64,000 bases of DNA from positions 248,001 through 312,000 of the forward strand of contig JACKCV010000002.1 of the NCBI GenBank assembly GCA_020633825.1, written 5' to 3'. Shown here in pieces: positions 41,778-53,102 of the stretch; position 1 is the stretch's first letter; every line of letters starts with the position of its first letter. The notes below the pieces were generated by a model. The model ran no database searches and was not told the origin of the DNA. It saw only the letters and a program-made list of their open reading frames with translations. This stretch comes from Fibrobacteria bacterium. Its GTDB lineage: Bacteria; Fibrobacterota; Fibrobacteria; UBA5070. The translations under genes were made by a program, and so were the position numbers.

Positions 41778-43877
41778 ATGTCCATGAAACATCTGGAAGC
41801 CGCCGTGCTGGGGCTCGCCCTCGCCCTGCCGGGGGGAGCCGAGATGCTCCACGTGTCGCCGGACGACATCGTGAACCTCGGCGGAAAGGGGGATGGCTAC
41901 CTCCTGTTCGACGAGGCCGCCCTCGCCGGCGATCCGAAGTCCGGAACAGGAGGGACTCCCGTCACCGAGTTCACCAACGGCTACATCAACAAGGACCTCT
42001 ACTATCCCCTGGAGACGGTGGTCGACCTGGGACGGGTCGTGGATCTTTCCGACGTCTGGTGGTTCGACATCAACGGGTCGGATTCCGTGGAGGTCTGGTG
42101 CGGGGACGGCGACGAGTGGACCGGCATCGGCGCGCGGGTCACCTCCGACTACATGAGGTGGCGCGGGATCTCCACCACTTGCGCGGGGCGCTACGTCAAG
42201 TTCCGGATGAAAAGTCCGCAATCCGCCCTGACGGAGGTGGTCCTGTACGGCACTCCCCGAGGACCCAAGGGCGATCCTCCCGCTCCGGTGATCGCCGAAC
42301 ACCCCACGATGGGGGCTCTGGTGGGCATGAACGGCTTCGTGGACGACGATCGCGAGGTGCTCCAGGCGGTTGGAAACCTCCGGGAATACCACTCCTGGCA
42401 GTGGGACGACGGAAACGGGGATGCCTCGACGCCGGCCTATCCGGGGAACCTCTTCGGGTGGGCGCCCAGCTGGGTGCGCGGGACGAACTGGGGATGGGAT
42501 TTCGACGATTTCTACGGGGACATGCACAAACGCGGGGTTTCCATGCAGCCGGTGTTCCAGGGGACTCCGGCCTGGATGTTCGGGTTCGCCGCCGGGGATT
42601 CCCTGAAGCCGGTCGTTTCCGGGGCCGATTCCACCGACCCGGCTTCCTACAAGGAGCATGCCGACTACATGTTCCAATTCGCCGCCCGCTACGGGAGAAC
42701 CGTCGTACCGGCCGCGAAGCTTCGGGTGGATTCCCGCAACCAGGTTCGCTCGGGCCTGGGATTCGTCGACTGGATGGAAGGCTGGAACGAACCGGACAAG
42801 AATTGGAAGACCGCGACCGGCCATTTCTCCCCGAGGGTGTACGCCGCGATGGCCAGCGCGGACTACGACGGGGACGAGGGGCGGATGGGCAAGGATGTCG
42901 GGATCCGCAACGCCGATCCGACGATGAAGATGGCCTTGCCCGGCCTGATCTCCATCGACTTGAACTACGTGAAGGCGGTCAAATGGTGGTCCGACAGGAT
43001 CCGAAACACGGGCTTCGCCGGGGATGCGCTCAACTTCCACCACTACTGCAACGATGCGGGCGGACAGCAGGGCCTCGCGACGACCGGCATCAGCCCCGAA
43101 GCCGACGACCTCCGCGGGAAGCTGGGAAGGATCGCCCAGTGGAGGGACGTGTGGCTTCCGGGGAAGGAGCTTTGGCTTTCCGAATTCGGGTGGGACACGG
43201 ATGCGGGATCCGTCTTCCGGGCCCCCGCGACCGGGTCGGCCGACGCCTACGAGATGCAGGCCCGGTGGGTCGTCCGCGGGTTCCTGGCGGTGGCTGCCTC
43301 GGGATTCGATCGGGCCCATGTCTACACGAGTCGGGACAGCTGGGATGCGAGTCCCGGAACCTTTGCGACATCGGGACTGGTGCACGACAAGTACGACACG
43401 TTGGAGGCGAAGCTCTCGCGCAAGGTGTCCTGGTACTGGGTGAACACCCTGCACAAGACGCTTCGCGATTTCCGGTTCGACAAGGACCTTTCGCCGGGTG
43501 GTGGGTTCCACGTTTTCCGCTTCGTCCACGATTCCTCCGCCGACAGCGTCGCTTTCGCGGTTTGGAACGAGGACGACGCCGCGCCGACGTCCACGGTGGA
43601 CCTGTCCACGGGACTCGTCTCGGCGGTGGTGGTGGATTTCGCCGACAAAGAGCCCCTGGGGGTGCACGGCGCCCTCCCCGTGATCGGAGGGAAGGTGGCC
43701 TTGGCGGGCGTGGGGGGACGGCCGCGTCTCATCCTGGGGCGCACGGGGGAAGTCGTGTCGATCGGGAAGGCCGGGATCGCCCGGAGCGAGGATGCGACGC
43801 GGAATCATCGGGTCGATGGTCGTCGAGGAGGCAAATCCCCCGGCTTGAGGTTGGAGCCGTTGTTCCCGGTTCCTTGA
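41778..43877 (+). CDS. Secreted glycoside hydrolase, clan GH-A-like, with N-terminal discoidin-like domain
   Basis: 699 residues. Signal peptide MSMKHLEAAVLGLALALPGGA. Residues ~40-165 resemble an F5/8 type C (discoidin) domain (PLETVVDLGRVVDLSDVWWF ... GRYVKFRMKSPQSALTEVVL). Residues ~180-560 are a probable TIM barrel with two carboxylates at the usual clan GH-A positions: E338 in GWNEPD (acid/base candidate) and E469 in LSEFGWD (nucleophile candidate). A small C-terminal beta domain follows. AAAGGAG precedes ATG 41778. The GH family and substrate cannot be fixed by eye; plant or microbial polysaccharide is likely. Confidence 0.8.
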   Translation: MSMKHLEAAVLGLALALPGGAEMLHVSPDDIVNLGGKGDGYLLFDEAALAGDPKSGTGGTPVTEFTNGYINKDLYYPLETVVDLGRVVDLSDVWWFDINGSDSVEVWCGDGDEWTGIGARVTSDYMRWRGISTTCAGRYVKFRMKSPQSALTEVVLYGTPRGPKGDPPAPVIAEHPTMGALVGMNGFVDDDREVLQAVGNLREYHSWQWDDGNGDASTPAYPGNLFGWAPSWVRGTNWGWDFDDFYGDMHKRGVSMQPVFQGTPAWMFGFAAGDSLKPVVSGADSTDPASYKEHADYMFQFAARYGRTVVPAAKLRVDSRNQVRSGLGFVDWMEGWNEPDKNWKTATGHFSPRVYAAMASADYDGDEGRMGKDVGIRNADPTMKMALPGLISIDLNYVKAVKWWSDRIRNTGFAGDALNFHHYCNDAGGQQGLATTGISPEADDLRGKLGRIAQWRDVWLPGKELWLSEFGWDTDAGSVFRAPATGSADAYEMQARWVVRGFLAVAASGFDRAHVYTSRDSWDASPGTFATSGLVHDKYDTLEAKLSRKVSWYWVNTLHKTLRDFRFDKDLSPGGGFHVFRFVHDSSADSVAFAVWNEDDAAPTSTVDLSTGLVSAVVVDFADKEPLGVHGALPVIGGKVALAGVGGRPRLILGRTGEVVSIGKAGIARSEDATRNHRVDGRRGGKSPGLRLEPLFPVP

Positions 43878-43986
43878 GAAGCGCGGAATGGGGATCGCCC
43901 GGTCGGCAGGTGCGGCAGGAGCACCGGAGGATCGGGCGGAGGATCGATTGGACCGGCATCCCTTCGGTGGGGAATGGCAGGTTCGA

Positions 43987-46860
<2,874 letters not shown>

Positions 46861-46866
46861 CCGCGC

Positions 46867-47652
46867 TCACGCCCCTCCGGGGAATTCCGGTGGCTGGTCG
46901 ATGCTCCAGGCGGCCAGGGCCTTCCAGGCGGCTGCGGTTCGATGGGGCGAGTCCTCCGGTGCGGTGAGTCTCAATCGGTTGGCGGAGCCCGGGATGGGGA
47001 GCATGATTTCCACCGCGTCCAGATGCAGTCCCCACCACCCCAGACGGTCGCGCAGGAGGTGGTTGACGTGCCTGTCGCCATGGGTGGTATCCCCGACGAT
47101 CGGGTGCCCTTTCCTCGACAGGTGTCGGCGGAGCTGGTGCCAACGCCCCGTGTGGGGGACCAGGTCGAGGAAGGAGAGGCGCAACCCCGGGTGGGGGCCG
47201 CATGCCCAGGGGAGTTCCATCTTCCCCAGGGTGCTCCAGCCGGTGGTGGCATCGTGCAAGATGCCGCTGTCGGGATCGTCGAGCGCTTCCTCGTGGATTC
47301 CGGAAGGAGGGGTCGGCCATCCTCTGGCGATCGCCAGGTACCGTTTCGCGACGAGCCCGTTCTGCCAATGGTCCTGGAGCTCGCGGGCGAACTCGGGGGC
47401 GAGGGCGAAGACCACGAGGCCGCGCGTGGGGCGGTCCAGGCGGTGGACCGGATAGACCCACGCTCCGATCATGTCCCGGACGGTCTGGAGCAGGAAGACC
47501 TCGTTGCGCGAGGCTCCCATGCCGCGGTGGACCAGCATCCCGGGCGGCTTGTCGACCACCACCAGGCGGTCGTCGCGATGGACCACCTCGACGGTTCCGG
47601 AAGATGGCGCACTGGGAACGGATTCCCGGGGGGTCCCGTCGAGTTCCTGCAT
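46867..47652 (-). CDS. RNA pseudouridine synthase, TruC-like
   Basis: 261 residues of the RluA/TruC family. The catalytic block is HRLDRPTRGLVVFAL (Asp of HRLDRPT is the catalytic residue; E. coli TruC has HRLDRPTSG). It also has VVVDKPPGMLVHRG, KRYLAIARGW, PHTGRWHQLRRHL and GHPIVGDTTHGD. It lacks an S4 domain, as TruC does, so a tRNA position-65-type substrate is more likely than rRNA. The start lies exactly 6 nt after a TAGGTT box. Confidence 0.9.
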   Translation of the reverse strand: MQELDGTPRESVPSAPSSGTVEVVHRDDRLVVVDKPPGMLVHRGMGASRNEVFLLQTVRDMIGAWVYPVHRLDRPTRGLVVFALAPEFARELQDHWQNGLVAKRYLAIARGWPTPPSGIHEEALDDPDSGILHDATTGWSTLGKMELPWACGPHPGLRLSFLDLVPHTGRWHQLRRHLSRKGHPIVGDTTHGDRHVNHLLRDRLGWWGLHLDAVEIMLPIPGSANRLRLTAPEDSPHRTAAAWKALAAWSIDQPPEFPGGA

Positions 47653-47658
47653 GTCGGC

Positions 47659-47687
47659 AACCTAGAATCCTCCCGGGAGGCTCCGAA
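47659..47687 (-). promoter_or_regulatory. Promoter candidate of the TruC-like gene, leaderless arrangement
   Basis: On the minus strand TTCGGA (47687-47682), 17-bp spacer, TAGGTT (47664-47659), then 6 nt to ATG 47652. The GGAGG further upstream is 16 nt from the ATG, too far to serve as Shine-Dalgarno. Confidence 0.4.
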
Positions 47688-47708
47688 GGTTCCCGGCGGC
47701 TTCCCGGT

Positions 47709-48614
47709 TCAGATTTCGGCCGCGGTCCGCTCCAATTCCCATTCCAGGTGGGCGCGAAGGGACTGCGCATTGTCGAAGGACAGTCCGAAATCCTCCCGGA
47801 TCCCGGATACATCGAAGAGGAAGGGGGTTTCCCCGTAGCCGCGATCCTCGACGACGATTTCCGTCGTTCGCCCGGCTAGATCCATCGCCTCCCGAGCCAC
47901 CCACTCCCAGGATCTCCAGGCTTGGGAAAGGGCGTAGTGGATGCTGAATCTGCTGGAATGTTCGACCAGCTTCGCATACACCCGTGCGATGTCCTCCACC
48001 CCCAGGAACTGCGTCCCGTCGTGGCGCACCACGTGGAAGGGCGATCCGGTGAGGACGGCCTGGCAAAGCTCGCGGAAACGGCGATCGGGCTGGCTCCTTC
48101 CCCCCGGGAGCACGGGCTCGCCGAAGATGTATCCCGGGCGAATGACCTGGACCTCCATTCCGTGGGCGGAATAGGCTCGTGCGAACATTTCCGTGGCGGC
48201 CTTCGTCGCGCCGTAGAAGTCGATGGGACGCGGGGCGCGATCGGGCGTGTTGAGAGGATCCATTTCCCCGTTGGCGGCCGTGGAACTGGTGTAGACCACC
48301 TTCTGGACTCCCGCCACGCGAGCGGCCTCGAAGAGATCGATGGAGGCTTCCGTGTCCTGACGGATCATGGTGGGGCCCTCGTCTCCCCATCCCAACGCGA
48401 CATGCACCAGGGCTTGGCAGCCGGCCAGGAGGGAGGGCCAATCCTCGCGGTCCTGGAGATCCAGGCGCCGGGTCTCGATCCCGGGGAAGGCGGTCAATGC
48501 CGGGAAGGATTCGGGATGTCGAGAAGTCGCCACCACTTCATGTCCGCTCTTGGCCAGATGGACGGCGACGTGGCTTCCAATGAATCCGGTGGTTCCGGTC
48601 ACGAGGATCTTCAT
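47709..48614 (-). CDS. NAD-dependent epimerase/dehydratase family protein
   Basis: 301 residues, extended SDR fold. Glycine motif VTGTTGFIGSHVA, the strand-3 acidic RLDLQDRED, the catalytic pair in YGATKAA (YxxxK) with an upstream STAANG Ser/Thr, and VIRPGYIFGE. Substrate is probably a nucleotide sugar or a small carbonyl compound; it cannot be fixed. A TAGAGT box at 48659-48654 (minus) lies ~39 nt upstream, so this gene would have a leader, though without a clear Shine-Dalgarno. Confidence 0.87.
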   Translation of the reverse strand: MKILVTGTTGFIGSHVAVHLAKSGHEVVATSRHPESFPALTAFPGIETRRLDLQDREDWPSLLAGCQALVHVALGWGDEGPTMIRQDTEASIDLFEAARVAGVQKVVYTSSTAANGEMDPLNTPDRAPRPIDFYGATKAATEMFARAYSAHGMEVQVIRPGYIFGEPVLPGGRSQPDRRFRELCQAVLTGSPFHVVRHDGTQFLGVEDIARVYAKLVEHSSRFSIHYALSQAWRSWEWVAREAMDLAGRTTEIVVEDRGYGETPFLFDVSGIREDFGLSFDNAQSLRAHLEWELERTAAEI

Positions 48615-48681
48615 GATGGCTGGTTCCGTAGGGAGGAGGAATGAAGGATCCCAACTCTAGGCATTCGCATGCCGACAGGAC

Positions 48682-48711
48682 TTGCGACATTGGGGGGACA
48701 TGCGTTAGATT
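48682..48711 (+). promoter_or_regulatory. Promoter candidate upstream of the EamA transporter gene
   Basis: TTGCGA (48682-48687), 17-bp spacer, TTAGAT (48705-48710). An ATG lies 6-7 nt downstream (48718) but opens a 30-codon frame, not the transporter, whose start is ~228 bp away. Confidence 0.45.
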
Positions 48712-48717
48712 CAAGGC

Positions 48718-48810
48718 ATGTCCGCAGTCCTTCGCATGCCGTCCTCTTCGCGATCCTGGAAAATTTTCCGGGACGGCGGGCGTCGTGGGGATTGCGGATC
48801 GTCTTCCTGA
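48718..48810 (+). CDS. Possible 30-codon leader ORF upstream of the EamA gene
   Basis: Opens with ATG 48718, 6 nt after the box TAGATT, and ends at TGA 48808-48810. The peptide is Ser/Arg/Gly-rich with no domain. Its support is only the leaderless-type spacing and its place between the promoter and the transporter start. It may be a regulatory leader or chance. Confidence 0.25.
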   Translation: MSAVLRMPSSSRSWKIFRDGGRRGDCGSSS

Positions 48811-48944
48811 AGGAAGACAGCTTCGCCTTCCTCCGAAAGGTCCGCTCCGGCATCCGGTGCGGACCTGGACTCGAACGCGAGGGCAGGGGGCATCGGGGAA
48901 ACGGCGCGGTCGCACCGGGGGAGGCTTCCCGTGGAGGTGTTTCC

Positions 48945-50033
48945 GTGTCGTCCGATCCATCGATGAATCCATCCAGTTCCACACCACCGAGGGCCGCGTG
49001 GGCTCCCGCGGTGATGGTCGTCCTGGCCAGCATCCTCTTCTGCGGAAAAGGTGTTTTCGGCAAGATGATCCTCCTTTCGGGGGCCACTCCGGCGGACCTC
49101 ATGGGCATGCGCGCCATCTGGGCCTCTCCGATCTACCTGGCGATCCTGGGTTCGGTCGCCTGGATCCGTCGGCCGGATGCCCGGGATTTCCTCCGCATGT
49201 CCCTGTGGGGCATCGTCGGATTCTGGCTGGGTCCCCGACTGACCTTCGAGGGACTCGGTCGGACCACGGCGGGTCTGGAGCGCATCCTGATCCAGACCTC
49301 GCCGGCCTGGATCGTGTTGCTGGTGTGGTTCCTCCACAAGCGCAGGCCTACCGGGCGGGTCGGCCTCTCCTTGGTCCTGTGCTACGGAGGGCTCCTGATG
49401 GCGTGCCTGGGGCGCGACGGGGAGCGCGCCGTCGCCGACATGCTCGGAGTGGCGGAGATCCTGGCCGGATGCCTGGTGTGGAGCCTGTTCGTGGTGCGGG
49501 TGGGAGCCTTGCACACGCGGTACGGGGTGGTGTTGCCCACTTCGGTGGGGATGGTCGTCGCCGCGGCGGCGAGCGCCGTCGAGTCGGGGGTTTCCGGCCA
49601 CCTCGGAAGCCTGCTGCAGCCGGGTGCGTCCATCCGGGGATCCTTGGCCTTGCTGGTGGTCTTCTCGACGGTGGCGCCGTCCTTCCTGATGCAGAAAGGG
49701 CTCCAGCGTCTCGGTCCGGTGCGAACCGGACTGCTGTCGCTGGCGGGTCCGTCCTTGGTGCCCCTGGCGACCTCCACCCTGCTGGGCGAGACGATGAGCG
49801 CACCCCAAGCCATCGGTCTGGCCGTGGTGGTGGCCTCCAGTCTTCCCCTCAATCTCCGGAAGGAGGTCTCCGCGTCCGCGGATCGACCTGCGGGATCGCC
49901 ACCACGTGCTCCCAGGAGCCTTGCCGGATCCGCACCAGGAACAACCCCGGCGAAGATACGGCGAACCGGACTCGACCGTCCGCTCCCGGGTGCCCGACGA
50001 GGGGCCCGAGGAGGCGTCTCCCCCCGGGGCTGA
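48945..50033 (+). CDS. EamA-family (DMT superfamily) transporter
   Basis: 362 residues, ten predicted membrane helices in two EamA repeats. The first starts MVVLASILFCGKGVFGKMIL and ends in the typical LERILIQTSPAWIVLLVWF region. The second ends FLMQKGLQRLGPVRTGLLSL ... LLGETMSAPQAIGLAVVV. GTG 48945 has GGAGG seven nt upstream; ATG 48963 is the alternative. The usual family length is reached near 49850. The last ~60 residues are Pro/Arg/Gly-rich, hydrophilic, and lie in a 185-bp convergent overlap with the next gene on the minus strand. Substrate unknown. Confidence 0.88.
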   Translation: MSSDPSMNPSSSTPPRAAWAPAVMVVLASILFCGKGVFGKMILLSGATPADLMGMRAIWASPIYLAILGSVAWIRRPDARDFLRMSLWGIVGFWLGPRLTFEGLGRTTAGLERILIQTSPAWIVLLVWFLHKRRPTGRVGLSLVLCYGGLLMACLGRDGERAVADMLGVAEILAGCLVWSLFVVRVGALHTRYGVVLPTSVGMVVAAAASAVESGVSGHLGSLLQPGASIRGSLALLVVFSTVAPSFLMQKGLQRLGPVRTGLLSLAGPSLVPLATSTLLGETMSAPQAIGLAVVVASSLPLNLRKEVSASADRPAGSPPRAPRSLAGSAPGTTPAKIRRTGLDRPLPGARRGARGGVSPRG

Positions 50034-51522
50034 GGAAGTCGGCCTCGAGCGAGGCGGATCCCGGAACCTCGATCTCCACCCCTCCCGGAATCGCCCGCGC
50101 CACGGGCCTCCGCGCCCGGGAGGGCTTGGAGGCCCGGGAGGAGGGCAGGCCGAGGGAGGGGACGCGGAGGTACATCAGGCGCGAGCGGGTCTCCCAGCCC
50201 CCGGAAATGTGACAGATTCCGTCAGATCCACCGTCGGAGGAGTCCAGGGTGGAGCACCCGTAGTTGTCGTCCGACAGCATCGCCACGGTGGTGTCGTCGA
50301 CGATGGCGAGTCCTTCGGGTTGCCTGGACTCCCAGGCGGAGTTGCTCCCCAGACTCCGCACCAGCCGCTTCGCCACGGGGACGATCCCCTGCGAGACGAT
50401 GGAGGCCGAATCGGGAAGCTGTTCCAGCGTGCGCGTCCCGCCGTCGAAGGTGATGCCGATCTTGTTGGTGGTGGAAACGTCGGAGGCTCGCGAGAAATCC
50501 ACCTCCCAAAGGTCCACCCAGTATCGTCCCGCCAGATCCTCGCCGTGTTCGACCACCAGGACGCGGTGGTCGTCGATGGCGGCCATGTCGCCGACCTTGC
50601 AGTCGCGTCCGCGCCGTCCCTCCAGGACGCCGTCGAAGCGACGGTCGGAGAGGTAGACGTGCTCGCGGACCAGGCCGGAAACGGGGTCCAGCACGAGGAC
50701 GCGGATCACCGGGGAGTCCTTGGTGGAGGAGTTCTCCACGGTTCCCTGCGCGTTGTAGAGCGGCGACTGCAGCATGGCCACCACCGTGCCGGAAGGCGTC
50801 GTGGCGAGGGCTTCGATTCCTCGATTCGAACGACGTCGCGCCAGGACCTTGGGAAGACCCGAGCCGGGGGTCAAGGCCCGGCGGATGCGCAGAGTCCCGG
50901 AATCGACCTCCAGCAGCGAGGGCAGTTGCTCGTCGGCCAGCCAGAATGTGCCGCCCGCCCGGCCGAGGCCTTCGAAATCGTATCCATCGGGGGATGCGGG
51001 CAGCTTGGCCGAGGTGTCGACGCGTCCGGTGGCGCGATCCATCGCCAGCGCGACCACGTCGGAGGGGGAGGCGTTGTTCACCTGTCCGGTGGTCCATCCG
51101 GTACGCGGCAGGGGAACCTTGATGGAGTCCTTCTCCACGATCCGCATGGTGTCGGAGTCGGTCACCCGGAAGCGGACGATCTTCTGGTGGTACCCGGGGA
51201 AGGCGACCACGCGGTCGTTGCGGCCCCCCGCCTCGTGCGACACCGCCATGCCGAGATCGTTGATGCTCCAGAAGGTGGAACCTGTCGGGTCGGAGGGATC
51301 CAATTCGAGGGCGGACCATCCGCCTTCCACGGCGAGGGTCGCGGTGGGCGCGCACGAGGGCCAGGGTTTGGATTCGAAGAGGTGGAATGGTTCGCTCCCC
51401 GCGGGATCGGCGAGGAGGGCGACCTCGGGCATCACGTAGGCGTGTTCCAGCTTCCGGGCCTGGGAGGCCCCGGCCAGCAGGAGCAACCCGGGAAGGATCG
51501 ATGCGGCCCGGCCGATTCTCAT
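49849..51522 (-). CDS. Secreted phytase-like/esterase-like beta-propeller protein
   Basis: 557 residues. Signal peptide MRIGRAASILPGLLLLAGASQA. The body matches the 'esterase-like activity of phytase' family (PF13449-type): ALELDPSDPTGSTFWSIND, DFEGLGRAGGTFWLADEQLP, RSNRGIEALATTPSGTVVAM, SRQPEGLAIVDDTTVAMLSD. After a Pro/Arg/Ser-rich linker the last ~75 residues (GRRLLGPLVG, SSPGLFLVRIRQGSWEHVV) look like a C-terminal sorting-type beta-sandwich. The start overlaps the phosphatase stop as ATGA. It is the last gene of the HIT-recO-gluQ-panB chain. Confidence 0.85.
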   Translation of the reverse strand: MRIGRAASILPGLLLLAGASQARKLEHAYVMPEVALLADPAGSEPFHLFESKPWPSCAPTATLAVEGGWSALELDPSDPTGSTFWSINDLGMAVSHEAGGRNDRVVAFPGYHQKIVRFRVTDSDTMRIVEKDSIKVPLPRTGWTTGQVNNASPSDVVALAMDRATGRVDTSAKLPASPDGYDFEGLGRAGGTFWLADEQLPSLLEVDSGTLRIRRALTPGSGLPKVLARRRSNRGIEALATTPSGTVVAMLQSPLYNAQGTVENSSTKDSPVIRVLVLDPVSGLVREHVYLSDRRFDGVLEGRRGRDCKVGDMAAIDDHRVLVVEHGEDLAGRYWVDLWEVDFSRASDVSTTNKIGITFDGGTRTLEQLPDSASIVSQGIVPVAKRLVRSLGSNSAWESRQPEGLAIVDDTTVAMLSDDNYGCSTLDSSDGGSDGICHISGGWETRSRLMYLRVPSLGLPSSRASKPSRARRPVARAIPGGVEIEVPGSASLEADFLSPGGRRLLGPLVGHPGADGRVRFAVSSPGLFLVRIRQGSWEHVVAIPQVDPRTRRPPSGD

Positions 51523-52307
51523 CGGGAGCGGAAGCCTTCGCGGATCCGGGAGGACAATTCCTGGTGGATGGCTCCGTTGGTCGCCAAGGTCTCCAGGGAG
51601 TCCACGTTCCAGGGAGCGTCGGAATCGGTTCCCCAGGTGGTCACGACACCTCCGGCTTCCCGGACCAGCAAGGCTCCGGCGGCGCAATCCCAAGGCTTGA
51701 GGGAGTGCTCCCAGTAGCCGTCGAACCGGCCGCAGGCCACGTACGCGAGGTCGAGGCCCGCCGAGCCCAGACGCCGGATCCCGCGTGCGTGCGGGACGAC
51801 CGCCGTGAAGACCTCGAGGGTCCGGTGGGGGTTCTCGGCGATGGCGTAGGGGAATCCCGTGGCCAGCAGGGCGCGGGACAGTTCCTTGGTGGGGCTTACC
51901 CGGATCGGTGCGCCGTCGAGGGTGGCTCCGGCTCCCCGTTCGGCCGCGAACAATTCGTCCCGCAACGGCTCGTACACCACGCCGAGCACGATCTCCCCTC
52001 GATGGCGGAGCGCGACGCACACCGAGAAGAAGGGAATCCCGTGGGCGAAGCTCGTGGTGCCGTCGAGCGGGTCGAGAATCCACTCCCACTCGGAGTTCCC
52101 TCCGCTGTCGCCCCCTTCCTCGCCGATGATCCGGTGGTCGGGATGACGCGAGCGGATGGACTCCACCAGGATGTCCTCGGCCTTGCGGTCGAATTCCGTC
52201 ACCAAGTCGGTGGTTCGCCCCTTCTCCTCGCGCAGGAAGGTGGTTCCGTATCCGCTTCGCAGGACCTCGCCCGCACGCCTCGCCGCTTCGATTGCCGTCT
52301 GGATCAT
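51519..52307 (-). CDS. Inositol monophosphatase family protein
   Basis: 262 residues of the SuhB/IMPase fold. Metal-binding motifs: IIGEEGGD, WILDPLDGTTSFAHG, and the C-terminal LKPWDCAAGALLVREAGG (the WD-x-AAG block). Removes phosphate from inositol 1-phosphate or a related sugar phosphate. A TATCTT box lies exactly 7 nt before ATG 52307, and GGAG abuts the ATG without spacing. It follows panB by 36 bp. Confidence 0.93.
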   Translation of the reverse strand: MIQTAIEAARRAGEVLRSGYGTTFLREEKGRTTDLVTEFDRKAEDILVESIRSRHPDHRIIGEEGGDSGGNSEWEWILDPLDGTTSFAHGIPFFSVCVALRHRGEIVLGVVYEPLRDELFAAERGAGATLDGAPIRVSPTKELSRALLATGFPYAIAENPHRTLEVFTAVVPHARGIRRLGSAGLDLAYVACGRFDGYWEHSLKPWDCAAGALLVREAGGVVTTWGTDSDAPWNVDSLETLATNGAIHQELSSRIREGFRSR

Positions 52308-52314
52308 CTCCGGA

Positions 52315-52320
52315 AAGATA
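52315..52320 (-). promoter_or_regulatory. -10-like box of the inositol phosphatase gene
   Basis: TATCTT on the minus strand, 7 nt before the start codon. No matching -35 is clear. If active it would give a leaderless transcript from inside the operon. Confidence 0.3.
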
Positions 52321-52343
52321 GCGGCGAGTCGGCGGGGCGCCCC

Positions 52344-53102
52344 TCAGGCGGGGGGCCAGGTGCCCGAGGCCGTCTCGCGGTGGTACGAACGCAGCGCCTG
52401 GAGGGTGGAGGTGCGGAGGTCCACCCAGGCCTTGGCGAAAGGGGGGCGGCGGGCGGAAATCCCCAGGACGTCGTGGAGGACCAGGACCTGACCCCGGCAT
52501 CCCGGCCCGGCGCCGATTCCCACGGTGGGGATCCTGAGCGCCCGGGTGACCGATGCGCCCACCTCCGAGGGGATGTGTTCCAGGACGACGCCCACGCATC
52601 CGGCTTCCTCCAAGGCGAGCGCGTCGCGCAGGAGTTCGTCGCGGGAGGCTTGGTCCTGCGCGGCCTGGCGCAAGGTGGTCGCGGTCTGCGGGAGAAGCCC
52701 GAGATGCCCGCAAACCGCGATCCCGGCCTCGGAAATGGCGCGAACCTGCTCCAGGCGCGGGCCTTCCAACTTGACGGCATCGGCGCCGGCATCGACCAGG
52801 GCGCGGGCGTTGGCCAGGGCCGTTTCGGCATCGGAGTCCGCCCCGAAGGGCATGTCGGCCAGGATGCAGGCGTCGGGAGCCCCCCGGCGGACGGCGGCGA
52901 CATGGTGGAGCATCACGGGCATGCCGATGTCCGTGGTGCGGGCGTGACCCAGGACGGCGTTGGCGACGGAATCGCCCACCAACAGGATGTCGATTCCCGC
53001 TTCATGGGCCAGAGCGGCGAAAGGCGCGTCGTAGCAGGTGACCATCGACAGCGGAGCCACGGAGGGGTCGGCGAAACGGGCGAATTGATCGAAGGCGTTC
53101 AT
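52344..53102 (-). CDS. panB: 3-methyl-2-oxobutanoate hydroxymethyltransferase
   Basis: 252 residues. First step of pantothenate synthesis, using methylenetetrahydrofolate. Family blocks: MVTCYDAPFAALAHEAGID, LLVGDSVANAVLGH, ILADMPFG, GADAVKLEG, CGHLGLLPQTA and the C-terminal IGAGPGCRGQVLVLHDVLG. The start overlaps the gluQ stop as ATGA. panC is not in the window. Confidence 0.96.
   Translation of the reverse strand: MNAFDQFARFADPSVAPLSMVTCYDAPFAALAHEAGIDILLVGDSVANAVLGHARTTDIGMPVMLHHVAAVRRGAPDACILADMPFGADSDAETALANARALVDAGADAVKLEGPRLEQVRAISEAGIAVCGHLGLLPQTATTLRQAAQDQASRDELLRDALALEEAGCVGVVLEHIPSEVGASVTRALRIPTVGIGAGPGCRGQVLVLHDVLGISARRPPFAKAWVDLRTSTLQALRSYHRETASGTWPPA

Noticed and set aside
43888..43986. 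33-residue N-terminal extension of the hybrid kinase
   Set aside because: Hydrophilic, Ala/Arg/Gly-rich and not followed by a linker; Met at 43987 or 44005 directly before the first membrane helix is more likely.
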